From Plasticicumulans acidivorans (GTDB lineage Bacteria > Pseudomonadota > Gammaproteobacteria > Competibacterales > Competibacteraceae): DNA of 64,000 bases. The notes beneath the pieces were generated by a model, which was not told the origin of the DNA, made no database searches, and was given only the letters and a program-made list of their open reading frames with translations. Every line of letters begins with the position of its first letter. Positions within the stretch are counted from its first letter, which is position 1. Both the position numbers and the translations under genes were made by a program. Shown piece after piece: positions 1 through 10,551 of the stretch. The DNA lies in the NCBI RefSeq assembly GCF_003182095.1, contig NZ_QGTJ01000003.1:372001-436000 (forward strand), in the 5' to 3' direction.

Positions 1-116
1 TCATCGCCGAGCGCATCGAAACCAGCGTCGAAGCCGCGGATCTGCGCGAACTGGGGATCGACGGCCTGCAGGGCCACGCACTGGCCCATCCGCAAGCCCT
101 CGGCAGTCTGCTCTGA
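1..116 (+). CDS. C-terminal end of an EAL-domain (cyclic-di-GMP phosphodiesterase type) protein, 5' end outside the window
   Basis: The frame starting at base 3 is open to a TGA at 114-116 and gives 37 residues. They end in a GIDGLQGHALAHP stretch, which matches the closing G-x4-Q-G...P segment of EAL domains that hydrolyse cyclic di-GMP. The catalytic motifs lie outside the window, so enzymatic activity cannot be judged and other domains (GGDEF, PAS, REC) may precede it. The assignment rests on one short but characteristic motif. Confidence 0.6.
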   Translation, partial: IAERIETSVEAADLRELGIDGLQGHALAHPQALGSLL

Positions 117-189
117 AGCAGAGCAGGCACTGCAGGTGTGCGGCAAGAGCGCTTGCCAGATCCACAGGCTCTGCGGAATCCAGAACTTA

Positions 190-240
190 TTGTCATCGGC
201 ATGATCCATGGATGTGTAATGCTGCGATGCAGCATTACAC
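190..240 (+). promoter_or_regulatory. Perfect palindrome in the patatin promoter, PhaR-type operator candidate
   Basis: Bases 214-240 form a perfect inverted repeat with 12-bp arms (GTGTAATGCTGC / GCAGCATTACAC) around a GAT centre. The core CTGC-GAT-GCAG fits the CTGC-N3-GCAG pattern described for PhaR repressors of PHA genes. A TTGTCA (190-195) and a TGTAAT (215-220), 19 bp apart, could be -35/-10 elements, in which case the palindrome would cover the -10 region and the transcription start. Similar TGC/GCA elements precede the phasin gene (54107-54150). The promoter call is inference; the palindrome is seen directly. Confidence 0.55.
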
Positions 241-275
241 CCGCCCTGCAGAGGCGTCACATACGGAGGTCATCG

Positions 276-1373
276 ATGGACGCACTCAAAGAAGCCACCG
301 ACAAACTGTTCAGCTGGTGGTGGCTCACGCCATGGAAAGCACCGGACACCGAACCCGCAAAGACCAAGCCGCGGGTACGCCGCAAAACCGAAGGCATCCA
401 GCTGGGTCTGGCACTGCAGGGCGGCGGTTCACACGGCGCCTACACCTGGGGTGTGCTCGACCGCCTGCTCGAAGAGCCGCGTATCGACATCAGTGCGATC
501 AGCGGCGCCAGCGCCGGCGCGATGAACGCCGTCGTCTGCGCGCAGGGTCTTGCACTCGGCGGTCGCAAGCGTGCACAGCAGGCGCTTGCCGAATTCTGGA
601 CCGCGGTGTCCGAAGCCGCGCGCTCGGTATCGATGCCGTGGGACAGCCTGACCGGCCTCGGCGAAGGGGAAGTCTCGCCCTCGATGCGCAGCCTGCTGGC
701 GCTGACCCGCGTGTTTTCGCCTTACGAACTCAACCCCTTAAACATCAACCCGCTGCGCCAGGTGGTCGAGGAGCACATCGACTTCGATGCCCTGCGCAAG
801 CCCGCCTGCCCGCGCCTGTTCATCTCGGCAACCCGCGTGCGCACCGGCTCGCTGCGGGTGTTTCGCAACGACGAGATCAACGCCGATGCCCTGCTTGCCT
901 CGGCCTGCCTGCCGACACTGCACCACGCCGTAGAGATCGACGGCGAGCCCTACTGGGACGGCGGCTACAGCGGCAATCCGGTGGTCTACCCACTGGTCGA
1001 CGAGGGCCACTGCAGCGACATCATGGTGCTGCTGCTCAGCCCGCTGGAGCGGGACACGCCAGTGCGCAGCGCCAAGGAAATCATCTCGCGCGCCAGCGAG
1101 ATCAGCTTCAACGCCGGCTTCCTGCGCGAAATGCAGTGGCTGGCCCGCGACGAGCGCGACGGCCGTCTGCCGCAGACGCATTTCCATCTGCTCGAACCCG
1201 ATCCGGTGATCGAGGAACTGAGCCAGGTCAGCAAACTCAACGCCGAGCGCGAATTCCTCGAAAAGCTGCACGAACACGGCCACGCGGCCGCCGATGCCTG
1301 GCTGGGCCAGCACCGCAAGGATCTCGGCACACGCTCCAGTGTCAGTCTGGCCACGGTGTTCGGCACCGCCTGA
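276..1373 (+). CDS. Patatin-like phospholipase/esterase
   Basis: This 365-residue protein has the patatin fold signatures: a glycine-rich oxyanion loop (LALQGGGSHGAYTWG, near residues 44-58), the nucleophile elbow GASAG and the dyad aspartate in DGGYSGNP. Patatins are Ser-Asp dyad acyl hydrolases acting on lipids or other esters. There is no signal peptide, so it is probably cytoplasmic. The ATG at 276 is chosen because GGAGGT lies at 265-270; the frame stays open upstream to 138 but without a comparable ribosome site. The PhaR-like palindrome upstream suggests regulation together with PHA storage genes, which is inference. The substrate is unknown. Confidence 0.85.
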   Translation: MDALKEATDKLFSWWWLTPWKAPDTEPAKTKPRVRRKTEGIQLGLALQGGGSHGAYTWGVLDRLLEEPRIDISAISGASAGAMNAVVCAQGLALGGRKRAQQALAEFWTAVSEAARSVSMPWDSLTGLGEGEVSPSMRSLLALTRVFSPYELNPLNINPLRQVVEEHIDFDALRKPACPRLFISATRVRTGSLRVFRNDEINADALLASACLPTLHHAVEIDGEPYWDGGYSGNPVVYPLVDEGHCSDIMVLLLSPLERDTPVRSAKEIISRASEISFNAGFLREMQWLARDERDGRLPQTHFHLLEPDPVIEELSQVSKLNAEREFLEKLHEHGHAAADAWLGQHRKDLGTRSSVSLATVFGTA

Positions 1374-1395
1374 AGCCGCCTTACACAGCGATTGA

Positions 1396-3256
<1,861 letters not shown>

Positions 3257-3260
<4 letters not shown>

Positions 3261-3595
3261 GCCAGCGTCCGCTGCCGCCGCGCGACCGGCGCATCGCCCG
3301 CGATCTCGGCCGCGACTGCCGCCGCCGGCTGCGGGCGCAGCGGCGCGGCGCGTTCCACCCGTGGATCGGCATGGTCGGCGCCGTCGGCTGGATGATCGCG
3401 CTGCCGACCGTCGCCGGCGCGCTGCTCGGCCACTGGCTCGATCACCGCGGCGTCGGCGGGCCGGCGTCGTGGACGCTGACCCTGCTGCTCGCCGGCCTCG
3501 CCCTCGGCTGCCTCGGCGGCTGGCAATGGCTGCAGCGCGAAAGCCACCGCGACGATGAGAGCAATGACCCGCCAGACGACGAGGCCCGCCGATGA
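3257..3595 (+). CDS. atpQ: N-ATPase accessory membrane protein AtpQ (AtpI-like)
   Basis: This 112-residue protein has a basic N-terminus (about residues 1-33), two predicted membrane helices (about 36-60 and 70-95) and a hydrophilic acidic tail. Size, topology and position between atpC and atpR match AtpQ, an AtpI-family protein that may assist c-ring assembly or ion supply. The start overlaps the atpC stop (ATGA at 3257-3260) and the stop overlaps atpR. The identification rests mainly on gene order, since these small membrane proteins diverge quickly. Confidence 0.85.
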
Positions 3596-3882
3596 CTCCG
3601 CTTTTCACCTGGCTGGCGATCGCCGGCGGCGGCTTCGTCCTCGGTCTGCTGCACTTCGGCGGGCTGTGGCTGAGCCTGCGCCTGCTGCGCCAGCGCACCC
3701 GACCGGCCCTCTGGCTGCTCGCCAGCAGCGGGCTGCGCATCGCCGTCAGCCTCGGCGGACTGTGGTGGCTGATGGCCGGCGCGCCGCTGCGCCTGCTCGC
3801 CGCACTCGGCGGCTTCATCCTCGCCCGCTGGCTGCTCAGCCAGCGCCTCGGCGGCCTGCAGCCGCAGGACTCACGTCCATGA
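3592..3882 (+). CDS. atpR: N-ATPase small membrane protein AtpR
   Basis: This 96-residue, very hydrophobic protein has three predicted membrane helices and an Arg-containing second helix (LLASSGLRIAVSLGG). AtpR occurs only in N-ATPase operons, and a role in loading the c ring with Na+ has been proposed from conserved intramembrane charges. It overlaps atpQ and atpB by 4 bases on each side, so it is probably translated as part of a coupled chain. It is called from size, topology and place in the operon. Confidence 0.82.
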   Translation: MTPLFTWLAIAGGGFVLGLLHFGGLWLSLRLLRQRTRPALWLLASSGLRIAVSLGGLWWLMAGAPLRLLAALGGFILARWLLSQRLGGLQPQDSRP

Positions 3883-4556
3883 ACATCACCCCCGACGCCC
3901 TCGTCTACGCCTGGCTCGGCCCGCTGCCGGTCAGTGCCACCTTGATCAACACCTGGATCGTCATGGCGCTGCTGCTGACGCTGGCGCTGCTCGGCCGCCG
4001 CCAGCTCGGCGACGCCGACACGCCGGGGCCGCTGCAGAACCTGCTCGAAGCCGTCGTCGAAGCCCTGCGCGACCAGCTGCGCGACATCGCCCAGCAGGAC
4101 CCGGCCGCCTACCTGCCGTTCGTCGGCACGCTGTTTCTGTTCATCGCCGTCAGCAACCTGCTCGGCGTCGTGCCCGGCTTCGAGCCGCCGACCGCCTCGC
4201 TGTCGACGACGGCGGCGCTGGCGCTGGCGGTGTTCGCCGCGGTGCCGTGGTTCGGCATCCGCCATTCGGGCGTGCGCGCCTATTTCGCCGAGTACCTGAA
4301 GCCGACGCCGCTGATGCTGCCGCTGCACATCATCAGTGAGCTGTCGCGCACGCTGGCGCTTGCCGTGCGCCTGTTCGGCAACATCATGAGTGACTCGGTG
4401 ATCATCGCCATCCTGCTCAGCGTCGCGCCGCTGATCTTTCCGGTGCTGATGCACCTGCTCGGCCTGATCACCGGTTTGCTGCAGGCCTATATCTTCGCGG
4501 TGCTGGCGATGGTCTACATCGCCGCCGGCACCGCGGCCCGTCCCCCGCAGTCCTGA
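3879..4556 (+). CDS. atpB: N-type F1Fo-ATPase subunit a
   Basis: This 225-residue integral membrane protein is the ion-channel subunit of Fo. The essential arginine is in the LAVRLFGNI segment of the penultimate helix. It has about five membrane helices. The ATG at 3879 overlaps the atpR stop and is preferred over upstream in-frame codons, which would run through atpR in another frame. It works with the c ring (atpE, 11 bases downstream) to pass Na+ across the membrane. Confidence 0.93.
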   Translation: MNITPDALVYAWLGPLPVSATLINTWIVMALLLTLALLGRRQLGDADTPGPLQNLLEAVVEALRDQLRDIAQQDPAAYLPFVGTLFLFIAVSNLLGVVPGFEPPTASLSTTAALALAVFAAVPWFGIRHSGVRAYFAEYLKPTPLMLPLHIISELSRTLALAVRLFGNIMSDSVIIAILLSVAPLIFPVLMHLLGLITGLLQAYIFAVLAMVYIAAGTAARPPQS

Positions 4557-4567
4557 GGAATCCCGTC

Positions 4568-4849
4568 ATGGACGCCATCACCCTCGTCGCCGTCGTCTCC
4601 ATCGTCACCGCCGGCCTGACCATCGCCATCGGCGCGCTCGGCCCGGCACTGGCGCAGGGACGCGCGATCGCCCAGGCGCTCGCCGCCATTGCCCAGCAGC
4701 CGGACGAGGCGCCGACACTGAGCCGCACCCTGTTCGTCGGCCTGGCGATGATCGAATCGCTGGCGATCTACTGCTTCGTCGTCTCGATGATCCTGATCTT
4801 CGCCAACCCGTTCTGGAACGCCCTGCTGCAGGCTGCGCACGGAGGCTGA
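4568..4849 (+). CDS. atpE: N-type F1Fo-ATPase subunit c with Na+-binding residues
   Basis: This 93-residue hairpin of two membrane helices forms the rotor ring. The ion site is visible as Gln30 in the first helix and the ESxxxY pattern (Glu63, Ser64, Tyr68) in the second. Gln, Glu-Ser and Tyr are the residues that coordinate Na+ in the characterised Na+-ATPase of Ilyobacter. H+-specific rings usually lack this set. Na+ specificity is therefore predicted but not proven. An SD-like TGAGGAA (4554-4560) lies 7 bases upstream of the start. Confidence 0.94.
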   Translation: MDAITLVAVVSIVTAGLTIAIGALGPALAQGRAIAQALAAIAQQPDEAPTLSRTLFVGLAMIESLAIYCFVVSMILIFANPFWNALLQAAHGG

Positions 4850-4851
4850 GC

Positions 4852-5643
4852 ATGCACGTCGACGTGTTTACCGTCGCGGCGCAGCTGATCAACTTCGCGC
4901 TGCTGCTCTGGCTGCTGAAAAAACTGCTGTATGCGCCGGTGCTGGCGACGATGGAGCGCCGCCGCGCGCGCATCGCCGCCGAGCAGCAGCAGGCGCAGGC
5001 GGCCAAGGCCAGCGCCGAGCAGCTCGCCGGCGAGTACCGCGAACGCCTCGCCGCGCTCGACGGACTCGAAGCCGAACGCCGCGCCACCCTGCAGCGCGAA
5101 CTCGACAGCGAGCGCAGCAGGCAGCTCGACGCCATTCGCCGCGAGGCCGAAGCCGCCCGCGCCCAGGCGCAGGCGCGTCTGGCGCAGGAGCAGGCGCATC
5201 AGGCCGGCGAGCTACGGCGCGCACTCGAACAGCGCCTGCTCACGGCGTGCCGGCACGCACTCAACGAACTCGCCGCCTGCGGACTGGAAACCGCGATGGC
5301 CCGCGCCCTGCTCGCCCGCCTGCACGGCACGGCGCTCGACGCGACGACCCGCGCCGCGCTGCACGATGGCTGTCGCATCATCAGCCGCGAGCCGCTGCCC
5401 GCCGAGACGATGGAGGTGCTGCGCGAGGGACTGAATGCCTGGGCCGGGCAGGCGCTCGACATCCACTTCGAATGCGAAGCCACGCTCGCACCCGGCATCG
5501 TCCTCGCCCTCGCCGACCGTCGCCTGGCCTGGACCAGCGACGAATGGCTCGACGGTCTGGCCGAGCGTCTGGCGCAGGCCGACGACAACGCTGCCGCGAC
5601 GCTGGCCAATGCGGGCAGTCAGGCGGAGGCCCACCATGGCTGA
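4852..5643 (+). CDS. atpF: N-type F1Fo-ATPase subunit b with extended C-terminus
   Basis: The 263 residues are far longer than the ~156 of a standard b subunit. An N-terminal membrane helix (about 5-25) is followed by a long Glu/Arg/Ala-rich coiled coil (about 35-145) and an extra globular segment (about 145-245) that resembles the C-terminal part of delta/OSCP. No separate atpH is present in the cluster, so this extension probably provides the peripheral-stalk contact with alpha, as proposed for N-ATPases. The last 8 bases overlap atpA. Confidence 0.88.
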   Translation: MHVDVFTVAAQLINFALLLWLLKKLLYAPVLATMERRRARIAAEQQQAQAAKASAEQLAGEYRERLAALDGLEAERRATLQRELDSERSRQLDAIRREAEAARAQAQARLAQEQAHQAGELRRALEQRLLTACRHALNELAACGLETAMARALLARLHGTALDATTRAALHDGCRIISREPLPAETMEVLREGLNAWAGQALDIHFECEATLAPGIVLALADRRLAWTSDEWLDGLAERLAQADDNAAATLANAGSQAEAHHG

Positions 5644-7174
5644 CGACAGCGCCCGCCCCGGCGCGGCCCTGTTCGCCGGCCTCGATGCCGCGCTGGCCTC
5701 GCCGGCCCCGCCGGGCTGGCGCGAAACCGGCATCGTCACCGACGTCGGCAACGGCGTCGTCCACGTCAGCGGCCTGCGCGGCGTCGAAGCGATGGAGCTG
5801 GTGTGCTTTCCCGGTGAGATCTACGGCATCGCCTTCAACCTCGACGAAGACGAAGTCGGCGTGGTGCTGCTCGGCGAGCGCGACGGCCTCGGTGCCGGCG
5901 ACCGCGCCGAGCGCACCGGCCGCGTCGTCGACGTGCCGGTCGGCCCGGCGCTGCTCGGCCGCGTCATCGACGCCCTCGGTCGCGCACTTGACGACGCCCC
6001 GCCGCCACGCTGTAACACCCGCCTGCCGGTCGAACGGCCGGCGCCGCCGATCAGCGCGCGCGCGCCGGTCACCGTGCCGCTGGCCAGCGGCCTGAAGCTG
6101 GTCGATGCGGCGGTGCCGATCGGCCGCGGTCAGCGTGAGCTGATCCTCGGCGACCGCCAGACCGGCAAGACCGCACTGGCGCTGGATGCGATCGTCAATC
6201 AGCGCGGGCGCGACGTGGTCTGCATCTACTGCGCGATCGGCCAGCGCGGCTCGGCCGTGGCCCGCGTCATCGCCGCGCTGCGCGAGCACCAGGCGCTGGA
6301 GCACACCGTCGTCGTCGTCGCCGCCGGCGAGGACGCGCCTGGCCTGCAATACCTGACGCCCTACGCCGCCACCAGCATCGGCGAATGGTTCATGGCGCAG
6401 GGCCGCGACGTGCTGATCGTCTACGACGATCTCGGCAAACACGCGCAGGCCTACCGCGAACTGTCGCTGCTGCTGCGCCGCCCGCCGGGGCGCGAGGCGT
6501 ATCCCGGCGACATCTTCTACATCCACTCGCGCCTGCTCGAACGCTCGACGCACCTGCGCCCGGCGCTCGGCGGCGGCTCGCTGACCGCACTGCCGATCAT
6601 CGAAACCGAAGCCGAAAACCTCGCCGCCTACATCCCGACCAATCTGATCTCGATCACCGACGGCCAGCTCTATCTGTCGCCGCAGCTGTTTCGCAAGGGC
6701 GTGCTGCCAGCAGTCGAGCTCGGCCGCTCGGTGTCGCGGGTCGGCGGCAAGGCACAGCTGCCGGCCTACCGCGCCGTCGCCGGGCCGCTGAAACTCGCCT
6801 ACGCCCAGTTCGAGGAACTGGAATCCTTCGCCCGCTTCGGCACCCGGCTCGATGCCAGCACGCGCACCACGCTCGAACGCGGCCGCCGCGTGCGCGCGCT
6901 GCTGACGCAGCCGTGCTTCACGCCGCTGTCGGCGGCGCAGCAGATCGGCGTGCTGCTGGCGGCGACGCGCGGCGAGTTCGATCAGGTGCCGCTCGATCGC
7001 ATCGACGCCGCCGAGTCAGCCTTGCTGGCAGCGCTCGCCACGGAGGGAGCCTCCCTCTGCGCCCGCATCGAGGCCGGCGCCGCCGCGGACGAGACACTGC
7101 TGCAGGCGCTGCTCAAGCTTGCCCGGGCCGCCCTGGCACCGTTCATCGAGGCACCGCCCGATGCCGACACTTGA
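5636..7174 (+). CDS. atpA: N-type F1Fo-ATPase alpha subunit
   Basis: This 512-residue alpha subunit has a P-loop ([10 protein letters not shown], near residue 171) and well conserved nucleotide-domain blocks ([35 protein letters not shown]). It forms the hexameric head with AtpD. The ATG at 5636 lies inside the end of atpF. It is chosen because the frame upstream of it translates to an atypical Pro/Arg/Ser-rich stretch antiphase to atpF. The C-terminus overlaps the start of atpG by 14 bases. Confidence 0.95.
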   Translation: MADDSARPGAALFAGLDAALASPAPPGWRETGIVTDVGNGVVHVSGLRGVEAMELVCFPGEIYGIAFNLDEDEVGVVLLGERDGLGAGDRAERTGRVVDVPVGPALLGRVIDALGRALDDAPPPRCNTRLPVERPAPPISARAPVTVPLASGLKLVDAAVPIGRGQRELILGDRQTGKTALALDAIVNQRGRDVVCIYCAIGQRGSAVARVIAALREHQALEHTVVVVAAGEDAPGLQYLTPYAATSIGEWFMAQGRDVLIVYDDLGKHAQAYRELSLLLRRPPGREAYPGDIFYIHSRLLERSTHLRPALGGGSLTALPIIETEAENLAAYIPTNLISITDGQLYLSPQLFRKGVLPAVELGRSVSRVGGKAQLPAYRAVAGPLKLAYAQFEELESFARFGTRLDASTRTTLERGRRVRALLTQPCFTPLSAAQQIGVLLAATRGEFDQVPLDRIDAAESALLAALATEGASLCARIEAGAAADETLLQALLKLARAALAPFIEAPPDADT

Positions 7175-8015
7175 GGCACTGCAACGCCGCCAGCACACGC
7201 TCGGCGAGCTCGCCGGCATCGTGCGCACGATGAAGACACTGTCCGCGGTCAGCATTCGTCAGTGCGAGCGTGCCGCCAGCGCCCTCGCCGACTACGACGC
7301 CGACGTCGCCAGCGGCCTTGCCGCCGTGCTGGCCGAACTGCCCACGCCGGCAGCCGAAGCGGCCGCCGACCCCCGCCGCGCCGCGCTGGTGCTACTCGGC
7401 AGCGACCACGGCCTGTGCGGGCATTTCAACGAAGGTCTGCTGGAGGCGGTGCGCGCCGCCGGCTGCCGCCCGTCGCGCCTGCTCGCCGTCGGTGAACGCC
7501 TCGCCGATCTGTGTGCCGACGCCGGCCTGCATCCGCTCGAACGCCTGCCGGCACCGGTCGCCGCCAGCGGCCTGACGACGACCGTCGCCGCCGTGCTCGG
7601 CGTGCTCGCCGGCTGGCGCGAGCAGCAGGCCGGCGTGCAGGTGCAGCTCTGGCACCCGCGCATCCAGCTCGGTGATCCGCACCAGCCGCAGGCACTGACC
7701 CTGCTGCCGCCAGCGCTCACCGAACTGCGCGCCCGCCCCTGGCCGCACGCCGCACGCACGCCGGGCTTCGGCCAGCCGGCAGCGACATTGCTCGAAGCGC
7801 TGCTCGAAGAACACTTGTTCGTGCGTCTGTACCGCGCCCTCGCCGAGGCCCTGGCCAGCGAACACCAGAGCCGGCTGCTGACGATGGAAGCCGCCGAGCA
7901 TCACATCACCGAGCGCCTCGCCGGCCTCGACGGCGAGGTTCGCCAGGCGCGACAGGAAGCGATCACCGGCGAGCTGCTCGACCTTGTCGCCGGCTTCGAA
8001 GCGATGGCGCGCTGA
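7161..8015 (+). CDS. atpG: N-type F1Fo-ATPase gamma subunit
   Basis: This 284-residue central-stalk subunit starts with the gamma N-terminal helix ([19 protein letters not shown]) and ends with the matching C-terminal helix ([17 protein letters not shown]). It is the last gene of the cluster. The start at 7161 is placed by homology to the N-terminal helix, with the ATG inside atpA. The convergent lipoprotein gene ends only four bases further on. Confidence 0.93.
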   Translation: MPTLEALQRRQHTLGELAGIVRTMKTLSAVSIRQCERAASALADYDADVASGLAAVLAELPTPAAEAAADPRRAALVLLGSDHGLCGHFNEGLLEAVRAAGCRPSRLLAVGERLADLCADAGLHPLERLPAPVAASGLTTTVAAVLGVLAGWREQQAGVQVQLWHPRIQLGDPHQPQALTLLPPALTELRARPWPHAARTPGFGQPAATLLEALLEEHLFVRLYRALAEALASEHQSRLLTMEAAEHHITERLAGLDGEVRQARQEAITGELLDLVAGFEAMAR

Positions 8016-8019
8016 GCAC

Positions 8020-8391
8020 TCAGCGCTTGCGGATCCAGCGCTTCATCGCAGTGACATCAGCCGGATCGTAATCAGCCAGCCAGTGCTCGATCTGCGCCAG
8101 CCGCGCACGGGCATCGATGACACCGACATCATCGCCATCCTGCTCCAGCCGCCGCACCCGACGGCGGTAGAACAGCCAGTCCTCGGCCAGAATTTCGAGA
8201 TCGGTCACGCTCGGATCGAGCACACCCTCGCGCTTACGCACCCGATACTCGACCCGCCCGCCCGCATCGGCATGCTCGGCCAGCGCCTGCGCCAGCCCGC
8301 CCGGCTGCACGTCGACGATCACATCCGGCGACGGCTCACCGCAGCCCCAGAGGACCAGCAACAGCAACCAGAGGACGATTCGCCCGTGCAT
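8020..8391 (-). CDS. Small predicted lipoprotein of unknown function
   Basis: The 123 residues begin with a short signal (MHGRIVLWLLLLVLWG) and a lipobox cysteine (LWGC, Cys17), so membrane anchoring is expected. The mature part is charged, ends in Lys/Arg and resembles no family I recognise. The start at 8391 is chosen because it gives a clean type II signal peptide, although the frame is open upstream. It is convergent with atpG. Nothing indicates a functional link to the ATPase. Confidence 0.6.
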   Translation of the reverse strand: MHGRIVLWLLLLVLWGCGEPSPDVIVDVQPGGLAQALAEHADAGGRVEYRVRKREGVLDPSVTDLEILAEDWLFYRRRVRRLEQDGDDVGVIDARARLAQIEHWLADYDPADVTAMKRWIRKR

Positions 8392-8483
8392 CGATACGAC
8401 ACCGCTCAGCGCCGGCGGACATCCGCCACTTTTAGCGACCGCAGACCGCGGCCATCGTTCGCTGGCCACAGACCAGCAAAAAC

Positions 8484-8522
8484 CGCTACACAGCCATCCA
8501 CACACCGGATGGCTGTGTAGCG
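8484..8522 (-). terminator. Strong hairpin, terminator for leftward transcription, now beside the IS element
   Basis: Two perfect 16-bp arms (CGCTACACAGCCATCC, 8484-8499, and its complement at 8507-8522) enclose a 7-base loop. Read leftward the stem is followed by GTTTTTGC. No leftward gene now ends here: the IS5-family element begins 14 bases away. It may be the terminator of a chromosomal gene lost when the island arrived or rearranged. Confidence 0.65.
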
Positions 8523-8535
8523 AGCAGCGCAGAAC

Positions 8536-9608
8536 GGCGTTGGTGCATGAATAATCCGCCGGCCGAGTTTCCCCAACCCCGGACGGATTTTACCTGTGCC
8601 TAGCCTGACTGAGCGGCATACCAAGGCGGGTCATCCTGTTCATGGCCGCGACGCGCAGGTAGCACTCGTTGACCTGCCCGTCCCACGACCGCGCCTGCAG
8701 GTGATCCCCGAACAGCCCCTTGATGCGGCCCATCGCCGTCTCGGCGAGCGAGCGGCGGTGATAGCCGATCGGCTGCTTCCAGGCCTTGAGTCCGTCGCGC
8801 TCGATCACTTCGAGGGCTGCGCTGCGCGGGTGCACCCGGCCGTCGGGCAGCGCCGCCCAGGCGGCGGCATTGGCGCACGGCGGGATGGCGGCGCTGGCCT
8901 TGCGCTCCAGCAGCAGGTCATGACAGGCACGCGTGTCGTGAGCACCGTCGGCCAAGACTTGCGCCAGCAGTTCCGGCAGCACCTCGGCGTCACCGACACT
9001 CGATTCCGTCACCAGCGCCGCCACCACTTCGTGCGTGGCCGCGTCGACCGCCAGATGCAGTTTTCTCCAGACGCAGCGATCGTCTGCGCCGTGCTTGCGT
9101 ACCTTCCACTCGCCCTCGCCGAACACCTTCAGCCTGGTCGAATCGATCAGCAGATGGCGCGGCGCCTCGCTTGCCCGGCGCTCGATCGCTACGTTCAGCG
9201 TCCGCCCGCGACGCGACAGCGTCGTGTGATCCGGCACCGCCAGATCCGCCCCCATCAGTTGCAGGATCAAGCGCAGCAGCCCCTCGGCCGCCCGCAGCGG
9301 CAAGCGGTACAGCACCCGCACGGTCAGTGCGCACTGGATAGCCGTCTCCGAATAGATGCACGACGCTCCGCGCCGGCCCGTGCGCTGCGACTCGTGCCAG
9401 CCGGCCAGCATCGCCTCATCGATCCATAGCGTCAGGCTGCCGCGCTGTACCAGCGCCGCCTCGTACTCGGACCAGTTGCGCACGCGGTAGTCGGTCTTCG
9501 GCTTTCAGGTATCGAGGGCGGTGTTGGTCATGTCCGCCACGCGACCGGTTCAGGCGGGCAATCGTCACCAAGCGACGATGGTTGCAGGGGGATTCATGCA
9601 CCAACGCC
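8536..9608. mobile_element. IS5-family insertion sequence with 17-bp terminal inverted repeats
   Basis: Perfect 17-bp inverted repeats (GGCGTTGGTGCATGAAT at 8536-8552 and its complement at 9592-9608) enclose one DDE transposase gene, a 1,073-bp element. The flanking bases show no target duplication (AGAAC left, CCTAC right), so the two sides probably did not start as one target. The right end cuts directly into a zinc-ribbon/HTH gene whose intact relative is at 39.5-40.6 kb. An IS-mediated deletion of the rest of element 1 is the likely explanation. Confidence 0.88.
8590..9483 (-). CDS. IS5-family DDE transposase, natural start upstream of an in-frame stop
   Basis: The 297 residues carry the IS5 catalytic pattern: DSTRLKVFGEGEWKVRKHG with the first Asp, SVGDAEVLPELL with the second, and RRSLAETAMGRIKGLFG with the Glu and the downstream Arg/Lys. 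The usual N-terminus (MTNTALDT...) begins at 9531 but is broken by TGA at 9505-9507. The product must therefore start at the GTG at 9483 or be inactive. The missing residues precede the catalytic domain, so a partly active enzyme is possible. Confidence 0.85.
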   Translation of the reverse strand: MRNWSEYEAALVQRGSLTLWIDEAMLAGWHESQRTGRRGASCIYSETAIQCALTVRVLYRLPLRAAEGLLRLILQLMGADLAVPDHTTLSRRGRTLNVAIERRASEAPRHLLIDSTRLKVFGEGEWKVRKHGADDRCVWRKLHLAVDAATHEVVAALVTESSVGDAEVLPELLAQVLADGAHDTRACHDLLLERKASAAIPPCANAAAWAALPDGRVHPRSAALEVIERDGLKAWKQPIGYHRRSLAETAMGRIKGLFGDHLQARSWDGQVNECYLRVAAMNRMTRLGMPLSQARHR

Positions 9609-10399
9609 CCTACATGACCACCCTTCCTGCGCGTTATTCAAGCTTTGTTCCAGGTGCCGGAACTGGCACCGACTTCAGCGAGATCATTCGACTGGTGGGA
9701 CTTGATGCCATGGTTCGCCTGCAACGAGAGTTGCTGCGTCGATTTATCAAAACAGTGGATCAACACGACTCAAGGGATCGGTGCTTTATCGCAACAATCG
9801 AATCTTTAGCCGATTTGGCTTGTAGCTGCGCGTGCAAGCGCCCCAAGAAAGCGACTATGCGTGGTTTAAATGGAACCCGCTCAAGAAGCTTCTGCCGCTT
9901 CTGTGGGAAACCTGCCGGACTAAAGTCATTTGCAGATGATGTTTCTCAAGTGCGCGGCAACGATGACAATCTACGATTGAGCACCAAGTATTGCACTGAC
10001 CATCAGCCCCAACTGCCCAGCGGGGCATCCAACCTGGCTTATAGGCGAGCAAAGCGATCTGTCGCACAATTCGACATGGAACTTGGCCGACTTAACCGCC
10101 AATGCGCGAACCGAGGCACGCCACAAGCGGCGTCAGGCGACCCGCTGGTGGATCGTTACTTCCACCAGTACCTGCTGAGCCAGACTGTACAACCAGCCGA
10201 CAAAGGGGAACTGCGCAACCAAGCGCGCTTGATGGTGGACTCGAAGCTATCAGACCGCAAAAAGCAAATGCTGATACTCCAGTGGGATGGACTCAATCAG
10301 TCGGAGATAGCGCAGAAACTGAGCATCAAACGCCAGGCAGTATCGAAAGCACTGAAATCACTAGTGGCTTGCCCCAAGCTGCTCCTGCTGGAGGGGTAA
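9609..10399 (+). pseudogene. Zinc-ribbon/HTH protein gene, 5' end removed by the IS element
   Basis: The frame from the IS border encodes about 260 residues that align along their whole length with the C-terminal three quarters of the protein at 39549-40595 (shared TLPARYS, VPGAGTG, IIRLVG, SGDPLVD, TRQAVSKAL-like blocks). A CxxC (FCRFCG) and a CxxH (YCTDHQ) suggest one zinc site. A sigma-region-4-like helix-turn-helix (LNQSEIAQKLSIKRQAVSKAL region) ends the protein. The N-terminal ~70 residues of the relative are missing. An ATG at 9614 could still start a truncated protein. Confidence 0.75.
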
Positions 10400-10409
10400 G
10401 ACCCCAAAA

Positions 10410-10422
10410 TTTAGCGGCTAAA
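10410..10422. promoter_or_regulatory. KorB-type operator (site A)
   Basis: TTTAGCGGCTAAA is an exact match to the KorB operator consensus TTTAGC(G/C)GCTAAA known from IncP plasmids. It lies 11 bases after the truncated zinc-ribbon/HTH gene. It is one of six such sites in the island. Confidence 0.75.
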
Positions 10423-10480
10423 ATCACCGAGCGGCGGTTCTGGCTTCGAAATCGCAGACAGCAGACCCCGAATCGCGTGT

Positions 10481-10503
10481 ACTTGACCGACTCGAATCGA
10501 CCC
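10481..10503. repeat. Boundary motif shared with 33429-33451 (copy 1)
   Basis: This 23-bp stretch (core CTCGAATCGACCC) matches 21 of 23 bases at 33429-33451. Both copies follow a KorB-type site by 58-82 bp and both sit at the edge of a defence-type cargo gene. Similarity fades a few bases further on. Confidence 0.6.
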
Positions 10504-10551
10504 TAAACGGACCGTCGCCTTTTGAAAAGCAGACCTTCGCGCGTCTTGAAA

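Noticed and set aside
138..275. Longer N-terminus for the patatin protein from 138
   Set aside because: It would translate through the palindrome and gives an atypical peptide; the ATG at 276 has a strong GGAGGT site.
8531..9613. Target-site duplication of the IS5-family copy
   Set aside because: The bases outside the two perfect ends do not match, so a simple insertion into the present site is not supported.
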